Of a stretch of 64,000 nt of DNA, positions 35,301 through 49,098 are shown one piece after another. Each line of letters starts with the position of its first letter. Within the stretch, counting starts at the first letter, position 1. The stretch spans positions 28,352,001 to 28,416,000 of the forward strand of contig JAJNNQ010000026.1 in assembly GCA_027886175.1 (NCBI GenBank), written 5' to 3'. The stretch comes from Phylloscopus collybita. Its lineage: Eukaryota > Chordata > Aves > Passeriformes > Phylloscopidae. Position numbers and translations under genes: made by a program. The notes below the pieces were generated by a model. That model did not search any database, had not been told where the DNA came from, and saw nothing but the letters and a program-made list of their open reading frames with translations.

Positions 35301-38300
35301 GGGACACACAAACTCTGACACCATTAATAGCAGCTTGAAAAAGGATTCTGAGGACCCTAAAGGGGTGTGTGATGTTGGCATTAGGTAGCATTGGTGTGGA
35401 GGCCAGTAGACCAAGGTGGAGGATAGACATCTGTTTGTTCTGCAGTGCTGATATAGTGCTATAGATGATACACCAGTCCAGAATGCAACTTGTAATTTAG
35501 TGACCTACATGACTGTTTTGAATGGTTTTAGGGATCACTGCTATATCTTTGTAGCCCAACCATAGGTAGCCTAAAGCTAATTCAGCTCTCTGATACATGC
35601 TCAATTGTTGTGTTCTTTATTATGCCTGTGGGTACACAATACAGATTGTCTCCTGTTTTTCTGAGGGGAAAAAAGGGATTTAAATTTAATGCAGACTGGC
35701 TATATTTCAATTATGGGCAGACTTCTTTTCAGCTGAAGCAAATCACTCTTCTTGACATGCCAGCAGAGTCATAGACGACTGACCTTCAGGGTACAGTGCA
35801 AGAGATATCTGTTGTATTGAGCAGCTGATTGACTAGTTATGGATTTTTTCCTTGGTTTTGTTTTTGCCAACAGCATATCTAATTTGACTTTTAATCCTTT
35901 TATTCAATGCCCAGCTGCCTTAGCAGTCCACTTGAAGAACTAACATATGAAACAGGTCTGTTGTTTGTAATTAATCATCAGTGATTATGATATGTAATTG
36001 TCTATTCCATTTAATCCAGTATCAGTAATGGATGTATATTAAAGTTACTTCAGCCATCTGCATACTTTTCCTGCCAACTGCTATTCAGAGACCAGCTTTT
36101 GAAGGCATTTTTGAGCAGAGAAAGATGGCCATCTGCTAATTTTGACCTTACACTTATTTTAAGATATGTTGGTTAGATTATGTAATGGAATTGTAAATAG
36201 GGAACCTGATATATGCAGTTGAAGACTGTGTTAACAGTTTGCTGATCAATAACTACTTCAGTAATTACTTACCATTTTCCCTTTCTAAAAGGGAAAAGGT
36301 TTCTTTTTTGGAGATTCCCCATTTCTTATTTAGATATTTTTGAAACATCTGAAACTGTTTACTGTTCAAGGCAGGATGTTTTAGAAAGAGTACACTGTAC
36401 CCTGGTAAACAGAGCAATTATTCCTCTGTTTATTATTCTAAACCCTTTAACAGTTTATTACTTTCAATTTTAAAAATGTTGTATGTATTTATGGCTAAGA
36501 GAATATTTTCACATAATTTTCATTTTCTATTTAAGTAGTAGTAACCAGTCAGCATGTAAGGAATTCACTTTGAAATCTATGTTAGATATCATTTTTCATC
36601 TTTAGACCCCACTTTCCTCCTGAGTCTCAAAAGAGTCCATGTGAGTCAGGACCTGGCTTCATAGCATATAAAAAAGGGCAGTGGGAACAATCTGTTGTAT
36701 CCCCTACCATTTCCCTGCACTGCCTGAACATCATAGAAAAAACCATCTTTTTTGTCACGAGATGCAAATCTAGTAAACTCTTTTTCTTCAACACAATACT
36801 AATCTGACCTTTTACAATTTCTTCTTCTCACTGTGACTCCCTTTCAGTCTTGTTCTTAAAGTCTCTAACCATTCAGGCAAGACCTACAAATTTTATTAAT
36901 GGAAAACTCTTTACGAGGGAATTTGGTGCAGCCAGTAATGGATTCCCAGCCTGCTTTATTAGTTTTCTTTTGTTTTTACATGAAACTAATTTATTTATCT
37001 CTTCACTTACTGAAATTTGAACTGATTCAATTTTGAAATTGAATTTTCACTACACTGAGTACAGTGGGCCTTTATGCTGACTATACGTTCTGATTGAATG
37101 TGGACTCTACATAGAAATACCTGGCTATTTCCACCTACTAGAAAGAAACAGAACTAAATGTATAAATAAATTTTACTTGTTACCCATTTCTAAATCTAGT
37201 AAAAAATAGTTTTTTCAAATAACTGATTCATCCTTGTGGAAAGAAAAACACAGAAAACATTCTTAAAGAAATAATGGTTTTGAAAATTAAGACTTAGCAA
37301 GAAATTAAATAATTTAAAAATGTTTATGCAAAGTGATTCTGTATTTCTGAATTAAGCACTAGGGTTTTTTACATAAAAAAAATTCCCTCCTTTTGGCAAA
37401 AACTTTCCATTTAAACATTCGACCCAACATTTTTTCCTGCAGTAGTGAAAATTAATAATTACAAAAATCTTATAGGTAACTATCACAGGTACTCTAATAC
37501 TTGATTCCTGAAATATCATCCAATAATCAAAGAAGTTACTCTTTATTTTCTAATGTATTAATCAAGTGTTAGTAAAATCCGTGTATTGCAAGAGTCACAA
37601 TATAGTGTTAGACTTTTTAATTCAGGAAAGATAGAAAATTAGATAAAACTATGAGCTCAAAACACTTTTATGTTCGCTTTATTTTTTAAATATAGGATGG
37701 GAATGTGAAATATTCTCTAATATTTGGAACTATTTTCTAACTAAATCAACCTTATCAAGCAGCTAGAATTCTGTCAAGTCAAGATTCTTTCCCAACCCCT
37801 CCCAATTCTCTGAGTTATAAACTACAGGTGCTGTAAGGGATTTACTGTGTCTGTTCAGTGTAATCATGTGTGGCTGTGGTTTGCCTTACTGTACACATCT
37901 CTTTTATTAAAATCAGTGATACAAACACAGCTTTCCATGGATGATCATGCACACCGATTTTAACTATTTATTCTTTGTATGGAAGCATTTTACTCGAATA
38001 TATTCACTTTTTTTCTTTTTTTCTTTTTTGGCCTATAATTAAGTGCTGTAACTTTGTAATTTTTATAAAGTGGGCCAAACACCAATAAAAGGATCTTTTA
38101 AAGAATGCTTGAGCGTAAATATTGGACTGTTAGTGGTACACAATTATTTTTCTTTTTCCTTTCCAGTGTGTCACAATGTTTTCCTTTCACTTGGCTTTGA
38201 CTAATCTTCTTATAGTATAGCATACATAGACCTGCCAATGCAATCTAAAACAGCATGTGACAAGTAGCAAACAGCCCAACTAATTTTAAACTTCTCTGCC

Positions 38301-41300
38301 TGCATACATGTTTTTTGTCCTTGTAGCATTAGAATTGCTCATCTGCCTGCAGCTGAGACCTAAACTAAGCACTCTAGTCATGTAAATATGTAAGAAAGCA
38401 TGTTCAATTTTTAAAGCTAAACTGAAATACCTTGGATGTGGGGGTAAAAATAAACTTAATAAAGCCTTTATGGAAGCATGGTTAGACAATAGGAATTTTC
38501 CTCCTCATTCAGTGTGTTGTTCCTCATACTAAGGGCATTTGAGGGAAGATTTGATTTCTGGTGATATTTCTGTTCTCAGTTATGATACTCATGTTTCTGT
38601 TGGTCTCTGCTCTTCAGCACAAATATTCTATCTGTTTTATGAGAATACCTAAAATCAGAGATAAAATGCAATGTCAAGAAAAGCAAAGACTCCCTTGGCA
38701 GTATTGCCATGTTTTCAGGTAAATGCATTTAAAGGAATATCAAGAAGAAGAGAGAATAATGAATCTGAAGAGTGTAAAAGGGAAATGAAATGGTGAAGAA
38801 AGGACATCATTTTATGAGAAACATTTATACTAGAAACATTGCCTTCTAGTTGCCAATTATTCTCTGGAAGTCAAATTATGCAAGAAAATCAAGACTAAGA
38901 ACCTGACAAAACCACATTTTTTTAACATAAAAAAAAAGCTAAGTTTGGACTATGAAAACTACTGATGTATGAGAAATCAGAGCTCAGAGCCACAGAAGAA
39001 CTTCTCATGATGCAACTTTTAATAATATCTGATGTAAGATAAAGACATGATTCTAGTAAATATCTTCTGTACCTGCACACTGGAATGGGATTTAGATGGA
39101 AAGACTACTAGCAGGCAGATCCAAAGAGTTTTAGGTAATGAGAAGCCCACTTTAGTCCACAAAAATAACAACTGTAGGAGCCCCAAGAATTGTTCTGGTA
39201 AAAACAGACATGCCCAAAGGCTTTAGGACAAATAAAAGCATTGGTGGGGATTAGCTACACCTTGATTTTAATTCTCCAAACTCTTCCTTAGCCCCACTTT
39301 CAGCCTGTAGGTATTTATGTAGATTCTAAAAACAGGACTGCAATAAACCAGCAAACTAAGAAAGAGGCTGCCTGGACTAGGAGGACAGGTAGCAAGACTT
39401 AGGAAAAAACTACTGAGGTTTGGAAGGACTTTCAGATGAGTCATGCATTAAGACAGATAGAGGACAGACTCTTGTGAGTCTTACTAAAATTAAGTGTGGA
39501 GTACCACAGGGGGTTGTATGAAGATCTTTAGGATGGAAATCTAGGCACTCATGGATTCTAGCAGAAAAGTTAGTCTTTTAGGCAGAAAACACTCTGAAGC
39601 AAAGGGGGAGGTTCAGATGGTACTGTTGAGTGAGTTTTCATATGAAGCGTCTAAAACCCCTCCATATTTCAGATCCAAACCCCCATTCCTTTACTGCTCT
39701 GTGCTTCATTTCAAGCTTTTGGAAAACTTGAAATATAGTAGTTCAAGTTTTCCAAATGGCTTATTAATTTCTAGCAGTGCCTTGGAACCAACACAGTTGG
39801 TTCTTATAAATCAAAATTAGTATAAAATTGAAAGAACACTGTTAGGTCAATTGCTTTACTTTTTTGCATACTTTTAACTGCAGGGACACATTATTACTCT
39901 GGTGGATCTGCTTAGTTTGATATTGTGGGCTGCCTTATAAAAACAACAAACCAAACCCCAAACCACTTCTTCACTACCACTAAAACAGCCTGGAGCTTTC
40001 AAGGTTTGTTGGGTGTTTTTTCGTATGCCTGGAGCTTTTAAGACAGAAGGATTTTTTTTGTATTCTTGAGACCAATAATGCTCTCCTCACCATGCTTAGT
40101 TTCATTGTAGTAACAGCTCAAACATTTTTCTACAAATGGATGAAAAGGAAAGAAGCCAGCTGGTGTTTCAGATAAACCATCCATATGAAAGGTAACAAGT
40201 CTAATAACAGTTGAAAGTAATTTTAGGTAATATTTTGCCTATTGGGTGTGGTACTACAGCAACTTAAACTGAAATCAGGTTTGGGCTGTTAAGTTCCTAC
40301 TCTCCCAAGGTCTTAAAATAGCCTTCACCCCACACCTGCAGGACTAGCTCCTTCTGCTTCCATGGGAAGCTCATCCCAGGAAATAAATGATCATGGAATG
40401 TCTCTTACTAAATATAAAGAAAATAGTTTTCTATTGGTTCCTTTTACCACTTTGTACCATTTTTATCCAATGAGTGGTTTGCCAGGGCAGCAGAAGCTGA
40501 GAGGAAAGCCCTGAGCAGCTGAGGCTGATGGTCATTTAAACTGGCATGAAAAAAACATGCTATCTGCTTCAGCAGTTCTCAGATTTTGCACTGTCATTTT
40601 GGACCTGCTGCAAAGCTGATCCACATTATCATCCACAAGCTGGTGAGAACCTTGGGTTTTGTAATGCCTGGTGGTGCTGAAGCAAGTGGAGTTAGTTAGT
40701 CATGTCTTAAAATTAAACAAGTGTCAGCTTGATCTGGCCTTACTAGGGAAAAAAAGTCAGCTAAATACTCTCAACCAGACTGAAGTAAAAGCAAAAGAAG
40801 AGGAGACTTTCACTCATCTTCTTCACAGTCAGAAATCTGGCACAATATACACAAGAATAATGTGTAAAATTTTCAAGTCACTTGTGCCCTTTTTTCTTTT
40901 TTATCAGCTTAAAAGACACATTCTCATTACCAAAGAAGATGTGTCCAATTTCATTTTCTTGTTGGAAATCATGTGTTTAGTTTCTTTTAAAGGAGTTCAT
41001 GTAACACCCATCAAAAGAATATCTGCATTTGTCACAAAGACTTTCATGATCCAGTAGAACAAACACATAGAATTTCTGGGGAGAACCAGACCTCTTTTCA
41101 GGCACAAAGAGTATTTAGATAATTTTCTCTGGTTACCAAATGCTGTTTATCATTATCAACCACATTGTTAATATTCCTAGTAAAGAACTGTTATTCCTAT
41201 TCCCAGATCTTTTCCTGAAAGCCCTTAATTGCAAAATTATAATTTGGAGGGGGTGAAGGGTTTACATTCTCCGTTCTGAGGGAAACTCCAGCTTTCCCTG

Positions 41301-44300
41301 GCAGATACCTGTCTTTCCAAACCAAGACAATAGTCAAGTGAAAACTCAGTGATCTCCAAAAGTGTGGCATAGATGGAACCAACCACTGCAAGCACAAGGA
41401 GCGTCAGAGGTGAGTATAAGAACAAGAACACTTTACAGAGGGTCTTGTCTGGTAGGACAGACCAAAAGCAATGATTGTCCTAGAAAACAGTGGCATCGTA
41501 TCAGCAACTTTGTGTCTTGTCTTCATTTGGAAGCTTCAAGCCAGTGGAACTGTCCTGATAAGAGTAGGGGAAAGGGGCCCTTTTGAGTGATAGATACAGC
41601 CAGCTAACACAGAGAAGCTGGCTCTACTGGAAATTTAAGGCATCCTAGAAAAGGAAAACTTTCAATTGACTTTTATCAAGCTTTGGGTCCATAACTTGCT
41701 TAAACAGTCTGAATTATAGAAAATACTGCTAGTCACACTCAGCATTGCGTTCAGACTCTGGATGCTACCTCGTCTATACCTCTATGTGCTAGCTTTGGCC
41801 AGCACCAAAACTACAGCAGAATTTTAAATGCTGTATACAACACCCTAATAGCAATAGCCAGAGATTTGGGGTTATTCTTACTTTCTTGTTTTGTTTAATA
41901 ATTGACTTGTGTAGTGAAGAGTGCAATTTTATGGAATCCTTTATAAATTTATTTCCTGATAAGTAATTGATGAGTATCAAGATTATGTCTCTGGGGGCAT
42001 TCAGTCAGTGTTCAAGTCAGTCTGCAAGGTAAACTTGGCCCTTGGCTCTACTGCCATAGAGTGCAGCACCATCCCAGCCACGATGCTTCACACCATCCTC
42101 AGTCTTTCAACTGGATGAGCTAATGGAGCACATCATCATTCTGGCACTTTCTGGGATCAGCAGCTTTACTGCTCATGCATGTTCTTGGTCCTGGACAGGC
42201 ACAGCAGGATCAGCCTTCCCTGGAAATGTCTGACTCTCTGAGCAATGTGAAACACACAGAATCCAAGGTGAAAAAACAGATGAGGGTTTTATGAAGCAAG
42301 GATTGTCCCACTTCAGAGTAGCAGCAGAGAACCAAATACCCGACATGTGCTGGTGGAGGTTGAGGGTTCAGGCACCTAGGCGTCATGTGGCATCCTGACA
42401 TCTGCCCCTCATCTGCACCATCTCCTGCCCAAGTGACATGGACATGGTGCCAATGTCCCATTGTGACAAACTCCAGTGAGCAACACCAACCCCGATCCAA
42501 CCCTGGAAAATTATGGATATAGGGCTCCTGCCTCAATACTTGGAAGAAGAAGTGGAATATTAATCCTGTAAGGACAAGACGGCTAGAAATCCTCCTGACT
42601 TCTACCTCACACATCTTCAGGGAATCCATATTCTGGACCAAATATACATGAATATTCATCCTGAGTTCCGTAACATGGATGCAGATCCATCCTCTGCTCC
42701 CAAGGCATATGTGCATTTTGGCATTATTTAGGATAATGGTTTCTGGAAAGTAGTTGTAGCAATGAGCCTTAATGTCCTTGGCTCCTCCAGGAGAATCTGC
42801 AGGTTGGGCTGGTATCCCCCAGCTCTGTGCACAGTGAGTGATGAGATCTGGGATGCATCAGTATAAGAAAGTAGAAAAAGATGTGGGTGAACATACCTTA
42901 CTGTTTCAGTAGCCTCAATAATAATAAATACAATACCTATCTAACACTCTGGAAATAATTGCTTCATACTATTCTTAAGAGCACATAGGAAAAAGCTGAC
43001 AAAGATATACATTTTTGGTTTTCTTTTTTGAGATTGTCATTTCAAAGACAGCCATTAATACATCTGATGGTAATCCATTTCTAGCTCTGCTTTACACATC
43101 TTTGATCTTTTCCAAAGCACATCCATGGGTAAAAGACTGGACTTACCAATATTAATTTGTTGAACAGTTTACATTTACGTCTTAAGACCTGCAATGGGAT
43201 CTCTAGGCTGACTGGCAGTTACCCCCACCCTTGATACAAGCACAGGGGATTCAGAAGGCTGACTGTTACATTCATGTGTCTTTTAGCTCAGGTACAGACT
43301 TGACTTGCAGCTACAAGCTTACATTGTGAAAGTATCTGGACTTTGTAACATTTTGCAACTCACTTATTCTATGTATCTTTTAAAGAAATTACATCTGACA
43401 CATTCATAAATTGCTGTCAGTCTTGGGAGTGGGATGGTTAGATTGAAAGGCTTCCTTTACACCTCCAGGACTGTTGGGGTTAGGGTCAATGTGACAGAAC
43501 AGAGCCAAAAGCAGAATGCAAGTCTGGCCAGTGGGCACTTGGATGTGAGAGACAGTTTCTCTGTCATGCTCTCATCTCAAAGGTGGAGTAGTTCCAAACA
43601 GAGGCACTGAGTCACCACACATCACTTGTGAAAAATTAATCCTCCCAATTTCTACCCTTACTTAAATGCTACCTGTGTAGCTTTTACAGTGACACATCCT
43701 CCTCCTGCTCAGTCTGTGAGATGTGAGGAGGTGACGAAAAGCAGAATGCATGGTTAAAGAGATTTACAGTTCATAGGGTGAAAAACCTTCATGTCATAAA
43801 CACAGACAATAAGAGAACTGAAAGGTAATTTTGTGTTATCTCATGATTCATGTGATTTGGTTTCTATGGATTTTTCCAATCCTTGTAAGAAAATGCTTTG
43901 GATTTTTTTTTTTTTTTTTTTTTTTGTAAGTTTTGTCATGATTTTTTTCATTTTACATGGCAGCCAAAGCAGTAAATGAGAGGATTCATTTTGTTTGATT
44001 TATGATGTTGTAACAAAGCATAAAATGTGCATGATTCTACCAATCAGTGACTTAATAGCTTTTATGAGCACGTCTTGTATCTCTACTATGGCATATTAGA
44101 ACATATTAGGTATATAAAAACACATTAGGTAAATTAGAATACAAGATATATCAGAATAAAAGACCTATAAGAATAAAATCAAATAGATGACTAATGAAGA
44201 TAAAACAGTTAAGCAATTTGAATTTTTAATAGTCAATAAAATAGTTAAGATGACTACTGTAGAGGCATATTACTTGTTGGATTACTTACCATATTTTACT

Positions 44301-44714
44301 TATGCAGGCTGATGACATGTTACTTTATCTGTACCTCTGTACACAAAGGAAGCAGGAAAGACTCTTAGATAATTGGTTGTAAGAAATAAATATGAGAAAT
44401 CTAGGAAAAAGAAACATTATAGATGGGTATTGTAATTTTTTTAAAATTATTGTTGATGAGTCTGGAAGACAAAGAAGATATGTTCTTGACTTGTGCACAT
44501 CAAAGCTATTCATAATAGCTATTGCTAATATTGACCATATGCTATCTGGTATTTTATAACCAAAAAGCTTGTATATAACAAGTTAATAGTTTGTTCTTGT
44601 CCAAAATTCCTGAATATGTTTAAGCAGGTAATCTAGCATGACCAGGAGTCAGCTTGGTTGAAAGCAGAGCATATAACTGAAGCTGAAGTGTACATAAGGT
44701 GGTAGTGGGGCCAG
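32379..44714. other. 12-kb AT-rich stretch with almost no recognisable repeats
   Basis: No supported gene, RNA or transposon. A 128-codon + frame at 40,671-41,057 and a 168-codon minus frame at 42,210-42,716 have no recognisable domains. The latter covers a GC-richer block (about 42,000-42,720) that could be an old LTR. A duplication of GCCTGGAGCTTT occurs near 39,990 and 40,027. A run of 23 T lies at 43,903-43,925. Low repeat density and AT richness would suit an intron or a gene desert. Confidence 0.4.
43903..43925 (+). repeat. Run of 23 T residues
   Basis: An unbroken T run in AT-rich DNA. On the minus strand it is a poly(A) run, without an AATAAA signal just upstream that I could see. 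Confidence 0.9.
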
Positions 44715-45915
44715 GTTACATGGGAGGAGTGCAGAGGTATTGGCTAGGCACGCAGGGAAAAGCCAAAGCTCAGCTGGATTTAAATCTGGTGAGAAATGTA
44801 CAAAACATTTGCTGTAGGTACCTTGTCAGCAAGACTGACTGCTGAATGGGGTGGTTGAAAAAGAACCAGAAAACCAAGAATATGTACCTTCTTCACCCCA
44901 GTCTTTACTGAGCAGGTATTTCCCCAGACATCTCTAGGTCTCTGCTGACTGATTGAGTTTGAGGGAGAGACACTACCGTACTAAAAAAGGATCTAGTTAT
45001 GGCCTACTTAAGCACTTTGGATGTAAAGATATCCATGGGTGCAGCTTGTACACTGAGGGAACTGGCTGACTGTACTGCAGAACCAGTCTGCACCAGCTTC
45101 GAAAGAGTGGTGGTTAAGGGAGTTTCCCAGTGATGAGAAAGAGGCACTTTCATAAGTGCACTAAGGAAGATCCACCTACAGGACAACTACAGGACACTTG
45201 ACCCCAGGTCAGTTCATGGGAAAGTTTAGAGCAAATTAACTTGGAAGCCATTTCCAAGTGCGTGAAGGCCCAGAAAGGGACTGTGAATGGCCCCAATGGA
45301 TTTATGAAGAAGAAATCATGCCTAGCTAGTATGAGTATTTTCTGTGATGAAATGGCTGGCCTTGTGAACAATGGGTATCATTGACCTTGACTTTAGCAAG
45401 ATTTTTGCCACATTCTCTGATAGCATCTTAACAGACAAGCCAAGGAGGTTTCTTCTGGATGGGTGGATTGTAACATGGGTGCAGAAATGAGCTCATACTC
45501 AATGTTCATAGTAAAGTTGGTGTCTAGTTATTAATGCTGTTTCCCAGGGACTGATGCTGGGGTCAAAACTGTTGAACATTGACGTCCATTGATGGCTGGG
45601 ATGATAGAGTGGAACACACCCTCAACAAATTGGCAGCACCAAAGTGGGAGGAACGGTCTGTGTGCTGGAGGACAGGGTCGCCTTGAAGGGGAATGTTGTT
45701 AGGCTGGAGACCTCATAAAGGGAAACCCCAAGAAGCTCACCAAAAATGAATGCAGTGTCTTGCACCCAGGATGTGAAAATATTGCACAACCTTGAAATTG
45801 GGACACTGACAGGGTGGAAAATAGGTTTGCAGAAGGGGACCTCACTGACAAGAAGTTGAGCTGTGGTCAGAAGTTAACCCACGGGATGAAAATGTGCTGT
45901 GTGGCACTGGCATGA
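44715..45915 (+). mobile_element. CR1 LINE ORF2 (reverse-transcriptase) fragment, heavily decayed
   Basis: This is the only CR1 piece on the + strand and covers an internal part of ORF2, not the 3' end. Landmarks in order are AAAGCTCAGCTGGAT, CCAGTCTTTACTGAGCAG, ATCCATGGGTGCAGC, GGACAACTACAGGACA, AATCATGCCTAGC, then ACCTTGACTTTAGCAAGATT (the LDFSKAF block). TTCCCAGGGACTGATGCTGG is the GVPQGSVLGP block. The FADD catalytic box is lost: the DNA reads TTGGCAGCACCAAAG, a short deletion where the two Asp codons should be. Stops and frameshifts are throughout. The 3' end is lost or unrecognisable after about 45,915. Confidence 0.85.
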
Positions 45916-48695
45916 GCATGGAGAGCAGCTGTGGGATCACATCCTTCCACTCCTTCTGAGGCTGCTTCTGGGGCATTGGGTGTTGTTCTATTTTACAGTA
46001 TTTACTTGCTTCCACTTTCCCTGTAGTTCTTTCTAATCTGTGTTAGAAGCAAAAGGCAAGCCTTGAACATTGTGATTCATTTGACATACCTACTGGAAGT
46101 TTTCTGTTGGAAGTCAAAAATGCATTAATAACCACAGATTGTGAAGGTACCTGGTATTGGTCAGGAAATAGTCACAAAATCTGACAGCTGCTCTTCCTCT
46201 GATTGAGGGGAAGGATGGGAAACCTCTGCCTTTCCAGCATTGGCAGAGGTTAAGCATGTATATGCTCTTTACCTCAGAAAGGCAGGCTTTCTAATGTGTT
46301 TGTGTTTTAAACACAAATTTCTTGATTAAAAATAAAAGCACTGTGAAGAAATCTGGCCAAGGGATGTAGGTGTATGCTTTTGCAGAACTGAAAGCAGCCC
46401 TGTGTTGCAGCCATCCTATTCTGGCACCCCGGGCAGTTGTTGGGAATGAAGTGGCAGGGAGTGCCCAGGGGTCTGGCAGGGAGGGGTCTGGCAGGGAAGG
46501 GTCTGGCAGCCAGGGCCCACCCCACTGCCCTGGCCTGGAGCAGCAGGAGCTGAGGTAGCCCCAGCTGGGCTGTGGCCAGGCCAGGATGTGGGGCCCAGCT
46601 CAGCAGGGCCCATGGCCAGGCCAGGCAGGGCTGTGGGGAGCTGGAGACCAGCTCTGCCACAGCATCTCTGGAGCAGGGAATAGTGGCTCCAGGGGGCTGG
46701 CATAGGCTGCTGGGCAGGGACACCCAGGGAGGTGGGCAGGGACAGTCAGGTCCATTACTGCTCTCAGGACCATGACTCTTTCATTGCACCAATTTTCCAT
46801 TTTTAGAAGGTTCTTGAAGTTTCTTCTTACTGGAAACTTTCTTCCTGCTGCTTCCAGTATTTTGAATACTTTCATCTCAAAACAAGCATTGACCATTTAA
46901 ATTTTTCTGCCAAGGTTGTTTGTATAATTTTTCTTCTCTTTCTTGGACAAAAATCTTGTTTATTTAAATGCTTGAGACAGTATATCTCTTGTCAGATTAC
47001 ATGTGAAATACTGTATATCTTAACACCCTCTAAGGTAGTAATTTTTTGGTACCCTTATTATCTGAGTGCATATTATGAAGGTAGCAAGGTAGTTTTTTTT
47101 TACTTTTTACTTTTTTTTTTTTTTAAACTAAGAAAAGTAGCTATTTGTGTTATTTATATTAATTGGAAAGTAAATTTGGCTGGCTGTCATACACAAGTCT
47201 TTGGCTTATGCAACTCAAAAAGAAATGACTCACATGACACCCACTTTTCTAACAGAAAAAAAGATTATGAAAACAAGATAATACATTCTTGAATATCTAC
47301 TTAAAAGTCAGAAACTCTTCATTAATTTAGTGAGATGAAAGGTTTTCATGAGCAATGTTATTTGGATTTATTTGAAACACATTTTGAACATTGAAAATAT
47401 AAAATGTTACTCTTTTGAATACAGTTTAAATGGAGCAGGTTTATTAAAAAAATATCCTCATAACTTCTCTTAGCTACCACTTTCAAAGATAATATACACA
47501 GATAATAAACAATATAGAGATAATAAACTGCATCAATTATCTGTAATATAGCAAAGATGATCTATCTTTCCACAGTCCTTCTACACATATTTTCAGGTGC
47601 TTCTGATATATTCAAATTAGACTTTTCTGTTTATTAAGGGAAAAAAGAGATTAGAAGTCTGGAGTAGCCAATAAATGTATTTCCGCCCTACCCTCAGCTT
47701 TACTGCTTTTATCTGACTCCATGTGAGACTAAGATGTTTTAGGCTCCTCCAAGAACAAACTCATTTACAAAGCCACCAGCAGCAGCATAAACTTTCTACA
47801 CAGGGGTAAGGAAAGCTAATCATAAGGACTTCTTAATGAATTTTTTTTATTTTGCGTTTATTCATTTCTGGATTCTCAAAATCTCAAATCAGTACTCCCT
47901 AAGCAAAGACTGCAAAGTCAGTGTTACTTGCAAAACAACAATACCAGTTTTATTTCAGCTAATGACTGAAAAAATAATTTATCTTTTAGAGTAATAATGG
48001 AAATCTATTACCCCAAAATGTATTTAATCACTTAAATACCAACAATATAGTATTACCGAACCCTTTCTATTTCCAATATGTTATTTGGTGAGTATTACTT
48101 TTTTTTACTTAAATGATTGTGTCAAGGTTTATACATTTCTATGAATTCCATGCATTTTAAAGAGAAAATGGGGAGCTGCCATGATGAACTCATGTAGGAG
48201 GAACCTGGCTGCATGTCAATTTTGGTTTAAATAGCCAACAGGAATGTGACACTCCTGACAGAGAAAGGAACTGATGCTGAAGATCCACAGAAATCTGGTC
48301 TATAGCGACAGACTCCATCCTGGCACACAGGAACATTACAAGAGCAGCAACAGGCCAAGGAGGAAGTGCAGTACCCTCCGGCCTGGGAATGAGACTTCCC
48401 TCCCTTGCAACTACATCAGCTTTGATCCTCTGCTGCACCGGGCATGCCTGGAAATGCTCGATTCATTAGGCAGTGCTGACAGAACACTTTGACAACTTGC
48501 ACTCTCCTGAGGGCTACCAGCTCCCCAAAGCACCCTTCATCCCTCGCTGTGCCAGGACAAGTCTCCTAAAGACACACGGCTGTGTTCCCAGTTAACTTAG
48601 GTAGCTTAGTTAACTCTGTGCTTTATTTGTTTGCTGTGGAAAGCAGTGGTGGAATTTTCAACCAAGGCAGCGAATTCAAATAATAACTGTCATAG
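45916..48695. other. Non-coding DNA with a GC-rich patch
   Basis: A GC-rich block at about 46,420-46,760 is built of CAGG/CTGG words and gives overlapping frames on both strands, none convincing. The rest is AT-rich, with a T-rich tract at about 47,092-47,123. A 72-codon + frame at 48,274-48,492 next to the LTR has no recognised domain. Confidence 0.4.
46471..46511 (+). repeat. 15-bp tandem repeat, nearly three copies
   Basis: The unit GTCTGGCAGGGAGGG starts at 46,471, 46,486 and 46,501, the last copy diverging after ten bases. It is part of a larger CAGG/CTGG-rich block. It could be a young minisatellite seed or an internal repeat of an LTR. Confidence 0.85.
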
Positions 48696-49098
48696 TGTTG
48701 CAGGGATAAAATGGGCAATTAAATAACAGAATCAGTATGACTTCAACAGAAGCCGATTTATTGTTTACATTAAACCCCAGTTATAGTTTCTAGCACTACT
48801 GTCCATGTGTACAGGTGTCTCTCGATTGGCTAAGCCTCTTGTCCATGAGGCAGGCACACATCCTCCAGGACATCTAATTGGTCAAGCACCCATTATCACG
48901 TTCTGTGTCCTCTGTCTAGGTTTTGCATTCTTGGTACACAGTTTTCAGGCTCTTCGTCCTTATTTTTATCCTGTTGTTTTCTCAGTAGCCTCGTTGAATT
49001 CCTGAGAACTCTGAAAACAAGACTGCAGGTGGCTTCTTATCTACAAACAGTTTGGTTGGTACACAGAATGGCCTAACTTATTCAGATACATCACTACA
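48696..49098 (-). mobile_element. Solo LTR (endogenous retrovirus, ERVL-like), reverse orientation
   Basis: Read on the minus strand it starts TGTAGTGATG and ends CCCTGCAACA, so TG...CA termini are present. It has two CCAAT boxes (ATTGG on + at 48,825 and 48,877), TATAA (48,781-48,785) and AATAAA (48,757-48,762). CATAG occurs at 48,691-48,695 and again at 49,097-49,101. This fits a 5-bp target duplication if the element ends two bases earlier (at 49,096). Otherwise only TAG is duplicated. No polypurine tract or primer-binding site adjoins, so it is a solo LTR. The ERVL placing is by duplication length only. Confidence 0.6.

Noticed and set aside
48274..48492. 72-codon + frame next to the solo LTR
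   Set aside because: No viral or host domain recognised and no splice or LTR relation in the right order.
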